Shown: positions 35,978-47,716 of the stretch, piece after piece | How positions within the stretch are numbered: position 1 is the stretch's first letter | Layout: each line of letters begins with the position of its first letter | From: Cyathus striatus | Taxonomy: Eukaryota > Basidiomycota > Agaricomycetes > Agaricales > Nidulariaceae | DNA: 64,000 nucleotides | Assembly (NCBI GenBank): GCA_025738555.1 | Contig: JAOVFP010000023.1 | Span: 1,116,001-1,180,000 of the forward strand | Direction: 5' to 3' | The notes under the pieces: generated by a model | Told to the model about the DNA's origin: nothing | Database searches by the model: none | What the model saw: only the letters and a program-made list of their open reading frames with translations | Program-made: the position numbers and the translations under genes

Positions 35978-37269
35978 ATGGAGTCTTGCCTACGAATCAA
36001 TGGCCTTCCGTCAGAAATCCTTGGTGCCATATTTGAAGCTGGAAAACCTGGCAAAGCAACTCCTTATAAAATCCCGTATGAATTGGTCTATCCCATGTAT
36101 CTTCGCACTGGCGAGCAGTTGCTCATTCAACACCATCTTTGTGGACAAGGATCTACATAACTTCTGTGCTAACCTTGGACGTGGCATCTCGATATATGGA
36201 GCGCTCTGGAGGGTTGCCAATAGATATTCGCATTGACATATATAGAGAGGACAAAAAAGCAAAAGTTTCAACATCCTTGAACAGTTCATTAGCAGATATG
36301 ATTATGGATGTTATTTCACCCCATGTCGCTCGTTGTCAAACCCTTCTAATCTTTCCGTATTATGGAAAGACTGCTCAGGATTTCATTGCTCGCCTCTTCG
36401 ACTTCGAGGCTCCAATGCTAGAACGACTGAAGATAAACTTTGACTATCGATTCGGCGCCTCGGTAACGGACCCTGGACTTAAGACAATCTTCTGTAGGGG
36501 AACCCCTCGACTAAGGTTCCTGGAAACAGATGTCCTACATTCATTACCTCCTCTTTCAAGCGTCACCACACTCCAACTTCATGGAGTACATTTACACTCC
36601 CCTATGACGTACGAGAATCTATCTGAAATTGCTGCCTCAGCCCCGCACCTTGAACATCTTTCCCTGCGTGGAATAGCAGATTTGACATCTTGGCCATTGC
36701 ATTTCGTCACTCCAGAACTTAGAATGAATTCTCTTCGCTCGTTGCTCGTCGAAAACGGGCCTCTGGCCGTAAAACTATTGTTATCCCTTTCTGCCCCTAA
36801 CTTACAGTCCTTATGGTTGGAATGTTATTTTGACAACTTCCAACTGCTCTATGATTCTCCTCAATTCAGTGGCGGGGAGAATAAGTTTTCATCATTGCAC
36901 TATCTAACCCTTCACCGAACATATGGGCAAGAATATATTTCTATGGCCCGCGCCTTTCCATCTGTCCACTGCCTTCATTTGTCATATCTCAACGGGAATT
37001 ACCATTTGCGGAACATTGAAGAACTCTTCGGTGTTAATGGGCAGCTTAATGAATTATTATGGCGCGAGCTGCATACTATTGTAATGCGCACCATCGGATA
37101 TCCCGAACAATATGTTTCAAAACTTTTGCAGGTTCTTAGCCGTGTTATTCCTTTACGCCGTGATGTGGGATTACCGATGAAACGGTTACTTACAGACACA
37201 GACATTTACAGAAATCTCTCAAAGCCTCGTAATGCATCTTTGCGGAACAGATTGAGCTCGCAATTGTAG
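35978..37269 (+). CDS. F-box protein with LRR-like repeats
   Basis: Probable SCF substrate receptor. The start ATG at 35978 gives MESCLRINGLPSEILGAIFE, a standard basidiomycete F-box start. After a frame change near 36078-36084 the text continues SHVSSHWRAVAHSTPSLWTR, the second half of that motif; adding one T restores ELVLSHVSSHWRAVA. The remaining about 370 residues contain irregular leucine-rich segments (FLETDVLHSLPPLSSVTTLQ; APHLEHLSLRGIADLTSWPL; LHYLTLHRTYGQEYISM), as in receptors that bind ubiquitylation targets. It ends RNRLSSQL. There is no intron. The single break is of the same kind as in its neighbours, so I treat the gene as real. Confidence 0.8.
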
Positions 37270-37557
37270 ATACCTACAACTATTGCGATCCTTGGTGGAT
37301 AATGTCGCACGAAGACGTCTTAGATTGTGCTAGTTTTCCTGACCTCCTTCGAAATTGTAGAATGTTCCATTGAACACATCTTCATGGCATTAAAATGATA
37401 TTGTAAATTATTGACCAGACCATTTTTAAACACTCAAAATACGCAAGGCAAATACGATAGCATGGGAACGATAAGCAAGACTAATACTAACAATACACTA
37501 GATACGACGATAAATCCAGATCTACCAATACACTGATATAAGCAATAATGAGAGCCC

Positions 37558-37577
37558 AAAAAAAAAAAAAAAAAAAA
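37558..37577. repeat. Poly-A run of 20
   Basis: An uninterrupted run of 20 A on the plus strand, 290 bp downstream of the F-box gene stop. It could be a retroposition scar or a slippage tract. No target-site duplication or coding remnant was seen next to it. Confidence 0.9.
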
Positions 37578-37913
37578 CGTCCGTCGAGCGCAACGAGATG
37601 CAATGTTACATAGTTCTTGAGAGGTGTTTCCGTCTACGTGTGAAGGCAGAGCGAGATTCATGGCCCAGCCGCAGGTGGGTATACAAGGAAGGGGATAGCT
37701 CGACGCTTCAGTGCTTTGGTTACAAAGACACAGCGGGTGCAAAAGATAAAACCAAATTAAAGAGAGTGATGGAACGGATAAACAGCGACGGCGGAGGCGA
37801 ACGATAAACGATATCAGGATGATGTGGGGTTTTTGAGGATGGGCGGAGTTTTCAACTGCACTACTGCACTAATATGATAGCGATTGATAGTGCAAAGAAC
37901 AGGAAGTTAAGGC

Positions 37914-38147
37914 TCAGAAGCAGCCATATCGCTGGCAACCTGGCTCTGGAAGCGCTTCTGGTTCTCGGGCGAGATTTGGTTGGACAGGTTCCCTAGCCTC
38001 GACGTCGAGGGGGGGCGTCACTGGAACTGGTGATGCAGACACAAGGACTGTCACTGGAAAAACAGCGGGTGAGAATATTGTAATGAAAAGAGGGGCGGAG
38101 AACTTACTGCATGCAAAAAGAAGAGTAACCAACACTTTAGATTGCAT
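37914..38147 (-). CDS. Small secreted peptide precursor, cysteine pair at C-terminus
   Basis: A two-exon gene. The start ATG at 38147 gives MQSKVLVTLLFACM, then after an intron (about 38055-38107, GTAAGT...TTTCCAG) TVLVSASPVPVTPPLDVEAR. The first 20 or so residues form a signal peptide with likely cleavage after VSA. The mature part of about 40 residues is Pro/Glu-rich and ends PEPGCQRYGCF, with two cysteines four residues apart. The EAR and LAR motifs could be proprotein processing sites. I know similar Pro/Glu-rich precursors with a terminal Cys-x-x-x-x-Cys from agaricomycete secretomes, but no function is established. It lacks the CaaX box of mating pheromones. Confidence 0.65.
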   Translation of the reverse strand: MQSKVLVTLLFACSKFSAPLFITIFSPAVFPVTVLVSASPVPVTPPLDVEAREPVQPNLAREPEALPEPGCQRYGCF

Positions 38148-41100
38148 TTTCTAATGAAGTTGTAGAAAGCACGAAGGACTTTCGAAGGATTGTAAAGCTG
38201 CTGATGATCAACGAAGGGGGAATTGTCATTTTGGTGAATTCGGTTAGGGATCTTTATAATGTATGGTGGTGAGGCAATGATTTCTGGATATAATTGCAAG
38301 GGTGCAACGAAGTGCGAGGACAAGGGAGTAGCCAAATGAGGAGGAGGAGAAAGGGAGTGCCCAGAAAAGGAAACCGCCCGACTGAGATCGACGGAGATCT
38401 AGCGCTGATGGGATCGTGCGACGGATTAGTCGCTGGGTTTGGCAACTTCAAATTTAGAACCCAGAGCCCACTGCAACCACTTGTTGACCTTGTTGACCAC
38501 TGTGGGCCTTTCTTCCACTGCTAGCCATCCCACCGCAAGTACTTGTCTGCCAACACAACATGCTCTACTGCTATCATTTTCTTTCTGCCCCGAACACGCC
38601 CTTCTTGCTCTTCCCAGCTTGCCTGAAACCCCATCTTTTCCTTGACAGGACAAACGCCTCTCCAGAATAGGAAACCCCCTCCACTTCACATTTCTTTACT
38701 TCCCTTTGTTCCATTTTTAGCTCACCATCATTGAGTAACTTTGCCCACCAGGCGTCGATGCACCTCATGTTCTCGATCGTCTCACAGGCTTATCCATTGC
38801 ATGCCCTTTAGCATCATTCACATCTGCAAGATATGTTTTAATTCCACCCTCCACTTAGGAACATGAAAGATGCTGTTAGATACATCTAGGGATTGTTCCC
38901 AGTAAGTAAGCAGCTTTCGGACTCAAAAGTCAAAAACTATCAACAATCGCTCTTTTCAGCTCAAGGGAAAAGTATATGTATACGTCTCTAACGCGTATGT
39001 AAGCTCAGGTAGGCTCCTACCGTTGTATATAATCTCTTCTTTCTCTCGCCGCAGTCAAGCATTAAGCGTAACCAGGAGTACACTGTCAGCGATATACTTA
39101 GCCACAAGGTGCGGGAGGAGTTGCACGAGACGGCAGGCACCCGCTGCAAGTACAAGAAACACATCGTCATACTTCAGGTCGCCGAATGTTACATACCGTA
39201 TGTTTCCGGTTTTTCCACAGAGTTCTTCATAACAGTCTTATAATTCTATGTGCGCTGTTTCACATCTATAATCAAAAGACTTTCGCCGCCCACGGAACAA
39301 CAAGTTGCGGAATGAATATTCATTTACCTTCTTAGCAAGCTCCTCCGCTTCTGCCTACTTTCTTATTAAAAAGATATATCGTCGGTGGGTCCTGAAGGCT
39401 GATGACAAGTTCAACGGATCAATGAGCAAACGTGCCCTCAACTGCAACCATCCCACAATTTTAGAAGCTATATCGTCTGCTACGGAGTATTGAAATTCCG
39501 GGTTGAACTTGTGAGGTACATAGGGAAAGTCAATTACCGAATCGGGAGGAACGTTTATTCAAGACCCCCTTTCCAGTCTTCGAATGCTCATATTCTGTGT
39601 CTTGTCTTTCTGGCTATTTGAACATGGATAAAACTGTTTTTAGTTGAACTTCTCATGATAGTTGGCTGCACCTGCTCTAATCACGCTTCAAATAACTTTG
39701 GTACAGTCGGAGCCGTCGATTGCATACAAGCCTTCCCAGACGAACGGATAGGTTCAGCATCCTTTTACTTCATGCCTGAAAAGGTCTGTGTGCTCAGAAG
39801 GCTATTCTATCATGTCAACTTTAATATTTTCCCGATGCGCTGGTTCCTTTGTGCTTATTTTTACGCTCAAGCACCTCGCCTCATTTCGTTTTCCCAGACA
39901 AGTGAATTACCATGACAAACACATTACTTGTTCTATCATCGAGGGTCCTTTGAAGACGGAGGTGAATTCAGGGTGAACGGAAGGTGAGTGTACCGAGTAT
40001 TGCAACTATCTGATGTCTACATAGTTCGACCAATATAACTTGGATATAACTTACGAATAGGTGCCACCACATTAGGCGATGTATCAGGGTGATATGCACT
40101 CAGGCTGTGTACTCTGCATAGTCTGAGCACGCGTGAATTTCTGTTGCATAAACTTCAATCCACTCATGCCTTTCTGCGACTCGAATGCGTCTATGGAAAC
40201 ATCTTAAGTGCTGAAACCCGAGTACAGATTCATATGGCTACTCTGAAGACAAAGCCGTCTTGATCATGTCTAATACAAGATTTTGAGGTGATATCGACGT
40301 GCAAATACCGCACAGCTCGTAATTGGTATCATCTTACGGTGGACTCCTTGAATTACACAATAATTTTGGCAGAGGTTTCTAATGAGTACGTGGTGTACCT
40401 TTGTAATCTGTCTTCGGGGACGTTTGTGAAGGACAAGTTACCGGGGTACCTTGTCCCTGCAGATGTTTTCTTTGTTCTGACTTACTTTGTTTATGAGCGC
40501 ATCGGTGCATCAACGCATGATGGTATTTATACCTGAACGTTGTTCTCTTTGGATTCCAGAAAGCCCTCAACATAATCCTGTCTCGTCGGTCTTGCCGATG
40601 TGTACGGTCATAGTGGCACTACTTCACATTACAATGTAACAAACAACACGACTTATTATTTAAATTAACAAGAATGTGTTATGACAACTGCGGATCTGTG
40701 GACACGGGACATTCATTGAAGACAGCATATTCATTCTGGTCAAATTCTGGTAGTACTTTTAGTATGCCCGACGAGGACAAGAGAGTTTTGTCACAGTTCT
40801 TGTTAATTATGTTACAGCAATGATCGTGCGAGATGTGCATTGGTGTGGGTGCTTCCTTCTTTCCGGCGCGAACTACTATTGTAATGGAAACAAAATACTT
40901 CTCGGCCTTGAAGGTCGATAAGTATTTAGTTTGTTTGAACAACGACTCTATAATACTGTTAAATGAGCATCCACTTATCTTTGTTATTTCTGTCTCGATT
41001 GGTATGTATCCAGTTATTTTTAGATTCTTTACTCTTGAATCAGGAATGCTGTTTCGGTAGCATTGCATGAAGGAACGCCGAGTTCACCCTGGAGCCTACT

Positions 41101-41448
41101 GTTCAATAATGATTTTTAACTGGATACCGCTGTCAAATGGATCACCCGCACTGCATGTTAGTGTGGTGACCGGAAGGTGAGCTCAAGCAACAATTCCACC
41201 AATTGCAATCTACAAGCTAATACATCTACTGCAGCTAATACAAAACAAGAGTAATTGACAAACAACAATGTCTCAAGGGAGCGGCGGTATATAGGAGAGA
41301 ACATCGAGACCACGTCATCGTGTGGGTATAGAGGTGTGAATAAGTATGCATCAAAAATAACAAAATAAAAGAACGCAAAGGCGATAATATGCCAGAGTTC
41401 GATGGTATAGGAAGAACGGCGGAAATCATCCATTCATTGTTCTCTTGT
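38148..41448. other. Long intergenic region, weak coding signal near 39.0-39.2 kb
   Basis: About 3.3 kb without a recognised gene. One stretch at about 39049-39195 (+), preceded by a good acceptor (CTCTCGCCGCAG), reads SIKRNQEYTVSDILSHKV and then ELHETAGTRCKYKKHIVI. It looks coding but cannot be linked to flanking exons. Short open frames elsewhere (39655-39976, 40288-40536, 40679-41068) show no domain. Confidence 0.35.
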
Positions 41449-42390
41449 CTACAACGCGAAAGCGGCCAAGAGCAAAGGCAATGCAGCAGCAGCGCCAAGC
41501 TTCATAGTGCGTGTAGCATCGTTTGAGGAGTCGGTCGAAGTGGAAGTGGAAGAGCTGGACGTTGAGGTGGGTCTTCCGGTGGAAGATGCGGATGATGAAG
41601 ACGATGTCTGGTTGGTGCCGTTTAGACGAATGGCATTGCGCTATAAATAGACAATGTTAGCCGCGTGTTTGGCGCTTCTAAATTAAATTTGAAATTAAAA
41701 ATATATAAAAAGTAGTTTCGGTGATGAGGAGGCTCACATCCATGAAAATGAATGGAACATGTGTGCGAAGAACAAGGGAAAAGATGAGGTGAAAATGAAT
41801 CAAAATGTTACGCTTGCATAGATGAAGTACTTTTAACTGAAATAGGCAAAAAGAGGTGACTAACCTGGAATCCGTCGAGAGTTTGAAGGCTCGACGTATT
41901 TATATTGATAGCGCCAACGCCGCCTTCGGCACAGGTATTCACGTCGTAGAACCAGATGGTGGTAGTGTTATCCATTATGGGTACATCGAGAGTTGTGATG
42001 GCAGTCCCATTTCCAGCGTCACGAAAGCTGGAGTCAAAACTATTAATTGTCTCATTCGTATCGTGTGCTGGGATACAAGGTGACGCGAAGGTAGACTGGG
42101 TGGCGGTATGATTGCCGTTGGTGACTAGAAGGAGGGTAAACAGGATGCTAACATGGATCACGGAAGAAGAGGGCAACTAACAGTTGAAGCGGACAATATC
42201 GCCCCCGTTGGCTGTGACGCTCTCTGGCTGAAATACATTACCAGGGTTGTCGGTGGTGTTGCCGCCCACAGTGATGACGACTGTTTTTGCGGAGACTGAC
42301 GCAGAGAGAGCGGCGAGCTAAGAATGAAAGTCAGGATGGATAAGACGTGAGCAGAAGGAAACGAACAGAAAGAGCGAAAGAGATATGCAT
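41449..42390 (-). CDS. Serine-rich extracellular cupredoxin-like protein, GPI-anchored
   Basis: Secreted cell-surface protein of the fungal serine-rich, plastocyanin-like family. The start ATG at 42390 gives the signal peptide MHISFALSLAALSASVSA across intron 1. The cupredoxin fold begins TVVITVGGNTTDNPGNVF, then ESVTANGGDIVRFNFTNG and NHTATQSTFASPCIPAHD with His and Cys candidates for copper binding. It continues MDNTTTIWFYDVNTCAEGGV. A long intron (about 41644-41865) precedes the Ser/Thr-rich stalk (about 40 residues) and a hydrophobic C-terminus, KLGAAAALPLLLAAFAL, typical of GPI attachment. The frame is intact. Copper binding is not certain, because in this family the ligand set is often incomplete. 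Confidence 0.88.
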
Positions 42391-44664
42391 TTTAAAGAGA
42401 AAGGAGGAGTAGAATGGATAGGACAGGGGACGAGATGGTGGATGGGAGGAAAGAGGATGGGAGGAGAAGCGAAAAAGATGAGAGGAAGGGGGCGGACACT
42501 CACGTGTGAGGCATGCAACGGGAAGTACGTTATTTCTATAAAACGGCGGATACAAAACCCCCTGAAAATATTCAGAAATGGAAAATTACATGCCAGCCAA
42601 TCCTGTCACGATCGAAGACTTCACTTTACCAGCTGTCTTCTGAGCCAATTCCTATAGACTTGCCGTCCACCCAACCTTCTTCATCAATTCACGCCATTTC
42701 ACCACCTCGTGCAACACACAAGCAATTGACACGTGGCCTATTCTGTCGTAAGAGCATTATCATATCCAAAGAGCGGACGCGATATGTTCTGCAGATCATT
42801 GCGGAGGCGTTTACGAAAACATGACGATCAGATGACGTCACTTCCTTATCGGACACACCGCCGTCACTGCAGCAATCCGTCTTCCTTGCATCCTTCTTCC
42901 CGCTTTCGACTCGTATTTCCTCCGACATCCCGCGTGCATATGTGTCCAGTCGCTGCTCGTTCTGACGTTTATCCACCTAGTCTTATCCATTAGCTCATTC
43001 GTGTCGTAATACCTCTGATTGATACACGCTTCCACACCTAGAAGAGCCGTTGTACGTTTGCTCTGCATTGACATCATGTTGATAGCGTGTAGTTGCATCA
43101 TACACCCTCTTCGACAAGATGGTAGCGACTGCCGAATTTACGACTCGGAATCTGAGCATCATCTAAATAGTATGAATAAAGACAATGGTTCAAGTTCAAG
43201 TATCTAGAGCGGATGACGGTGTCCGACAGATGTAGTAAGTAACGTGAAAATTTATAGCAGGACTTAAGTATCTTTTGCTGACGCTATTATGAGAGACGCC
43301 TGTAAGGTCGGAAAGCAACCATAGGAACAAAATTTGGGTGCTTCCAAGAAGCAGCCCCGCCACGACAGTGAACATGCGAAGCCCAAGGACCAGGTACAAA
43401 GGAGTCGCGATCACCTGACGTTGCACGTAGTTAGCTTCGCTCCATTGCCGTATCGTGTACCGGGTGTGAAACATCTATGTAAGTGAATAGAGAGAAGTAA
43501 TGCCGGATAGCATGAATAACAGCCATCCACTTACTATGATCCTTCAGTTCTATGTATCCACCCGGAATTGAGTTTCGTGCGACTCGTCTAAAACAATAAA
43601 TCCGACAACTTTATTACCAAATGAAGACAGTACTTGAGAGATAGCACAGGAAATCACCAGCTGCGTAACTCGGGGCTGACAAAAATGCACCGAAACGCCC
43701 ACGACCGACAGTATCCAGCGATCGACAAAAAGCTCATCCTTCTCCTAGAATAGGCTGCAAGTTATCATTATCGGATAGCTGCGAGAAGAGGGTATGGAAG
43801 TAATAAAGCTCCAATATGTCATCCAGGACTGAACGTCAGAACCAAGTTCATTCGACAAATTCATAATCTCCTTCTAGAATAGGGTTTACAAGTTTCCATT
43901 ACCGGAGAGCAGAGACTAAGCATAGATATTTTTAATCAAGCGAAGCACCCTTTATTTATTTTTAGAGCTGAACTCGGAGCTCCGGATTGTCGAGTGGAAG
44001 AGGCGGAATATTCATGAAGATTTTTGATGCAGATTTTGATTGAAATGAACGTTGGTAAGACTTGCATATGGCAGCAACAAGGCAGATCAAAATTTAAATG
44101 TCTCATTAAGCTGCAGTGCGATGGCAAGGCGAGTGGCGAAAGATGTGCGTGTTTGAGGAAAAGATTCAGATGGAGGAAGCGCCAGTGATTCCAGTCCTGG
44201 ATCTAGAGAGTTTCGAGAACGAACTGAGGCCGTTTATTATACAGCGTACTAGAAAAGCTGCTAATATTAGACGATTGTGGGGGCGGGGACTAGGAACATG
44301 ATATGAATTGGTGAGTTGGAGGTTGAATGCGATAGAAAATAAATGGTGCAAAGCAGATGGGATGAAACAGGATGCATAGAAGTGCCAACTTGAAGGACCA
44401 AGGTCGGGGTGGTGGTTAGCTAAGCGTAGCACGTGGATAGATTAATTTGAAGTGGATGAGATGGGCGCTTGATCCGGAGAGACGATGGACTGAGTGTTCT
44501 CGCGCAACCCACTCTTTTCTTCTTCCATCTCTCATGTTGCTGCGCCTATTTTCGTCCTCGCTGTTTTTCCAGGCTGTCCACTCATCTATCTAGTCGCCCT
44601 TCTCTTTCTCTTTTCTACCATACCCACTTCCACTCTCTTCTCACCTCTTCTTACCTCCCCCCCA
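42391..44664. other. Long intergenic region
   Basis: About 2.3 kb. No complete gene was recognised. On the minus strand around 43540-43640 a fragment reads RVARNSIPGGYIELKDH, weakly like the PGG motif of SAM-dependent methyltransferases, but no flanking domain can be assembled. Two similar segments (about 43738-43790 and 43868-43920, sharing TCCTTCTCCTAGAATAGG-type text) form an imperfect direct repeat. The last 150 bp are pyrimidine-rich and lead into the arrestin gene. Confidence 0.4.
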
Positions 44665-47314
44665 ATGCCCGCAGACAAGCACAAGAAAAGAAATGCCCTC
44701 TCTATCAGGCTCACAGAGTCCGCCGTCTTCCTCAGGACTGACCCCGCCACCGCACGCAGGAACCCCGACAGCGTCAGGTCCTCCATGCTGAGAGGTCTTC
44801 TGACACTCGATCTCGTCAAGCCTACAAAGATATCCAGCATAGAAATAGAGTTGACTGCAAAGACTGCAACTGCCTGGCCAGAGGGTACGTTTGATTATGA
44901 CAGTTGGTTTGTCCATGCTCCATTTCTGTTTCTGAACTTGTTTGCTTAGGCGTAGGCGCTCGTAGGGTGGAGGTCACCGAGGAACACAGAGTCTTTCATG
45001 CTTCCACCGTTTACTTCCGTGCTGGAAAAGCTGGGACCAGAAGGACTGCCTCTCTCGGACCTGGAATAGTCTATTCTGGTGACGAGGGTTTGTACGACGA
45101 CGACTCCCCGTCGCAGTCGCATACCCCAAGAAGGTTGCAGGAAGGTCCACCCAACGATGACTCCCCTGAAGAAGAGCCTCCTCGCGGGAGGGCACCTCGC
45201 CCTACGCGTCGCGTTAGTATAGATAGCTCCACACACTACCACCGTGGCACCGTCTCCCATGTCGAACATATCGACACAATACCCACCCCACCGTATTCTC
45301 CGTTCGCTTCGCCCCACTGGACCCCATCCGACAGGAATCCGTTGAGTCCCGCTGCATCGACCATACATCTGTCATCAGGCTCAGAAGCTCAATTAGAAGA
45401 GTCGCGGCACCCCGCTTCCCTCCACCACGTGCGTCAACTAAGTACGTTGTCTACTGCATTCCCTTGCCGTGTATTATCCCGCTAATCACATTTCACTAGG
45501 CGCCAACAGCTTATCACCAGCTGGATCGGCCCATAGTCTACGACTGCAAGACCGTTCGCTATCCCGCCGACCAAGTATGGAAGATGTGCCAGAGTATGGT
45601 ACTGTAGAATCCGGACCGAGCATTCCACGACAGCCGCATTCTCACCACTCTCCCACTCCCTCAAACGCTACAGAACGTGGACGCGCAGGGTCACGCTCTC
45701 GCTTTAGCCTTTCATCTGTTGGGAACGCGTTAATGGATGTCGTGAGGTCAAGCTCACCGATAACCGGAAAGTTCGTTAGGGATAGATCAGTTGATTATAC
45801 CGGGCGCGGAAGGACGCTGGAAAGGCATGACGGAACAGATAGTTCTGCATCTTCATTGCCGAGAAGAAACAGAGAGTCCGTTGTGCGCGAGTCGAAGGAA
45901 AGAACACCGGCTCTTGCCAAGGTCGGGGAGATTCTTAGGCTCGACCTAGACGATAAGAAGGAGAAGGAGAAGGATGCTGGAGATGGTTGGAAGGAATTCA
46001 AGAAAGGTATATATATACATCATTATCAACGGACAAATATAGATTATCACTAACCAATCTTAATTGTAGGAACGTATACGTATCCAATATCATTCTCCAT
46101 ACCCGGCAATTCTCCTCCGACGCTGCAGTGCGATTACGGATCCGTGAATTGGCGCTTACGTGCCGTTGTTCATCGGCCGGGTGCTTTTAAATCGAAGTTG
46201 GTAGCCGCAAGGGAGGTGATTATGATTGCCTGTCCTACGGAGGACGACACGGAGGATACAGAGAATATCATTGTTGAGCGGCACTGGGACCAGCAGTTAC
46301 AATATCTTATCTCTATTTCTGGACGCAGTTTCTACATTGGCGGAACCATTCCAATCACATTTACTATGCTACCCCTGGCGAAGATGAAGATTCATCGAAT
46401 ATCGGTATATGTCGAAGGTACAACTCTTTCCTTCAAGTATTATTAATTCTAAATACTCTGCTTCAGAACGGGTGGATTATTATACTCATATGCGACGTAT
46501 TGCCCGGACTGATCCTATATCCCGGACTGAATTATTGTCATTAAAGAGCGAAGGAAAAGGACAGGATCCCATTCTTCCGTTACAATCTGATGATCCAGAG
46601 GCATTCCGTCATTCCCCGCTCCATACTGTTATGAATGCAGACGATGACATCTCGGAGATGGCATCCAGTTTGATGGGCCCTGGACCATGGACATTCCATC
46701 AGGAACTGAAGCTTCCGGCTTCGTGCCAAATGTTACGATTTACGAACAAGAACAGGCGGAGTAATATTGTAATTACTCATTTACTCAAATGTGTTATGAG
46801 GGTTGAGAGAGGGGATGACTTGCATGTCGATGCTAAGACTGGAAAGAGAAAGCTGTTCGATATTGTGGTACAAACACCCGTGCAAATTCTTTCCGTAAGT
46901 TTCTTCGTACTCCAGTGAGCGATGCTATCTCATCCAAATGACTTACAGTGCCGCTGCAACCCCGAATGGACTTCTCTGCCCCGCTATTCAGAGACACTAG
47001 ATGATCCACTAGCAGTCGGTACCAGCTGCCCATGTCAAGTTAGGAAAGCAGCGATGCATGCAGAGCACCATTTCGGACTTCGTCCTCACCTCCCGGCTCC
47101 TCTTGAACGAATGACATCGCGACATTCTTCGGATTCAGGCGCTTCCAATGCTGACACAAGCCCCGTCAACCCAGTTCTCATGCGGTCATTAAGACATCAT
47201 GATAACTTTGTTGGGGCAAGTAGTCAGTTTGAGAGGCTCATTTCTGGACAGGAGACTGAGCTTGGAGAAGCGCCTCCTGCGTATGAAGCCGTTGCTGTGG
47301 CGATTGCCATTTGA
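44665..47314 (+). CDS. Alpha-arrestin (ART-type ubiquitin ligase adaptor) with PPxY motif
   Basis: Adaptor that links membrane transporters to a Rsp5/NEDD4 ubiquitin ligase for endocytosis. The start ATG at 44665 gives MPADKHKKRNALSIRLTESA. The arrestin N fold starts LRGLLTLDLVKPTKISSIEI and resumes after a long insertion at GTYTYPISFSIPGNSPPTLQ, then YGSVNWRLRAVVHRPGAFKS. The arrestin C fold covers LISISGRSFYIGGTIPITFT to LFDIVVQTPVQILSC. The C-terminus carries APPAYEA, a PPxY site for the ligase WW domains. The insertion of about 300 residues is Ser/Pro/Arg-rich and probably disordered, with many possible phosphorylation sites (RRVSIDSS; RRPSMEDVPE). The introns are GT-AG and the frame is intact. 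It could regulate the MFS and TRK transporters in this window, but nothing shows this directly. Confidence 0.9.
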
Positions 47315-47716
47315 GAGAAAAATGACTAGAGGGCTGAGAAGGATGCCTGTTACTTACGTTCTTCACGACATTTTATGCCATTTAATTTCTATTTTACCAC
47401 CTGCTAGATATTGCCAGCGACGGGAATCACTGGCGTTACGCTTGTATTGTATAATTATAGAGATAATAGAAGTGTGACTCTAGTACTTCAGCACTCCAGT
47501 AAATGCAGTAACTTGAGGTTAAATCGCTACAGCACTCTTTGTTGATATGAAACGGACATAATGTCTGTATCACCGTAAATGCGTGTATGCGCATTCTCCT
47601 TTTCTCTCCCTTTAATTAACCATTCATCCCTTTCTTCCTTTACTTATATTTCCCTTTCACCTTTATATCATGGCCACTCTCATATTCGTATATATACGTA
47701 CCATTAGATAGAGATG

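Noticed and set aside
37914..38147. Mating pheromone precursor
   Set aside because: The C-terminus is YGCF; a CaaX prenylation box needs Cys at the fourth position from the end, and a signal peptide is atypical for these pheromones.
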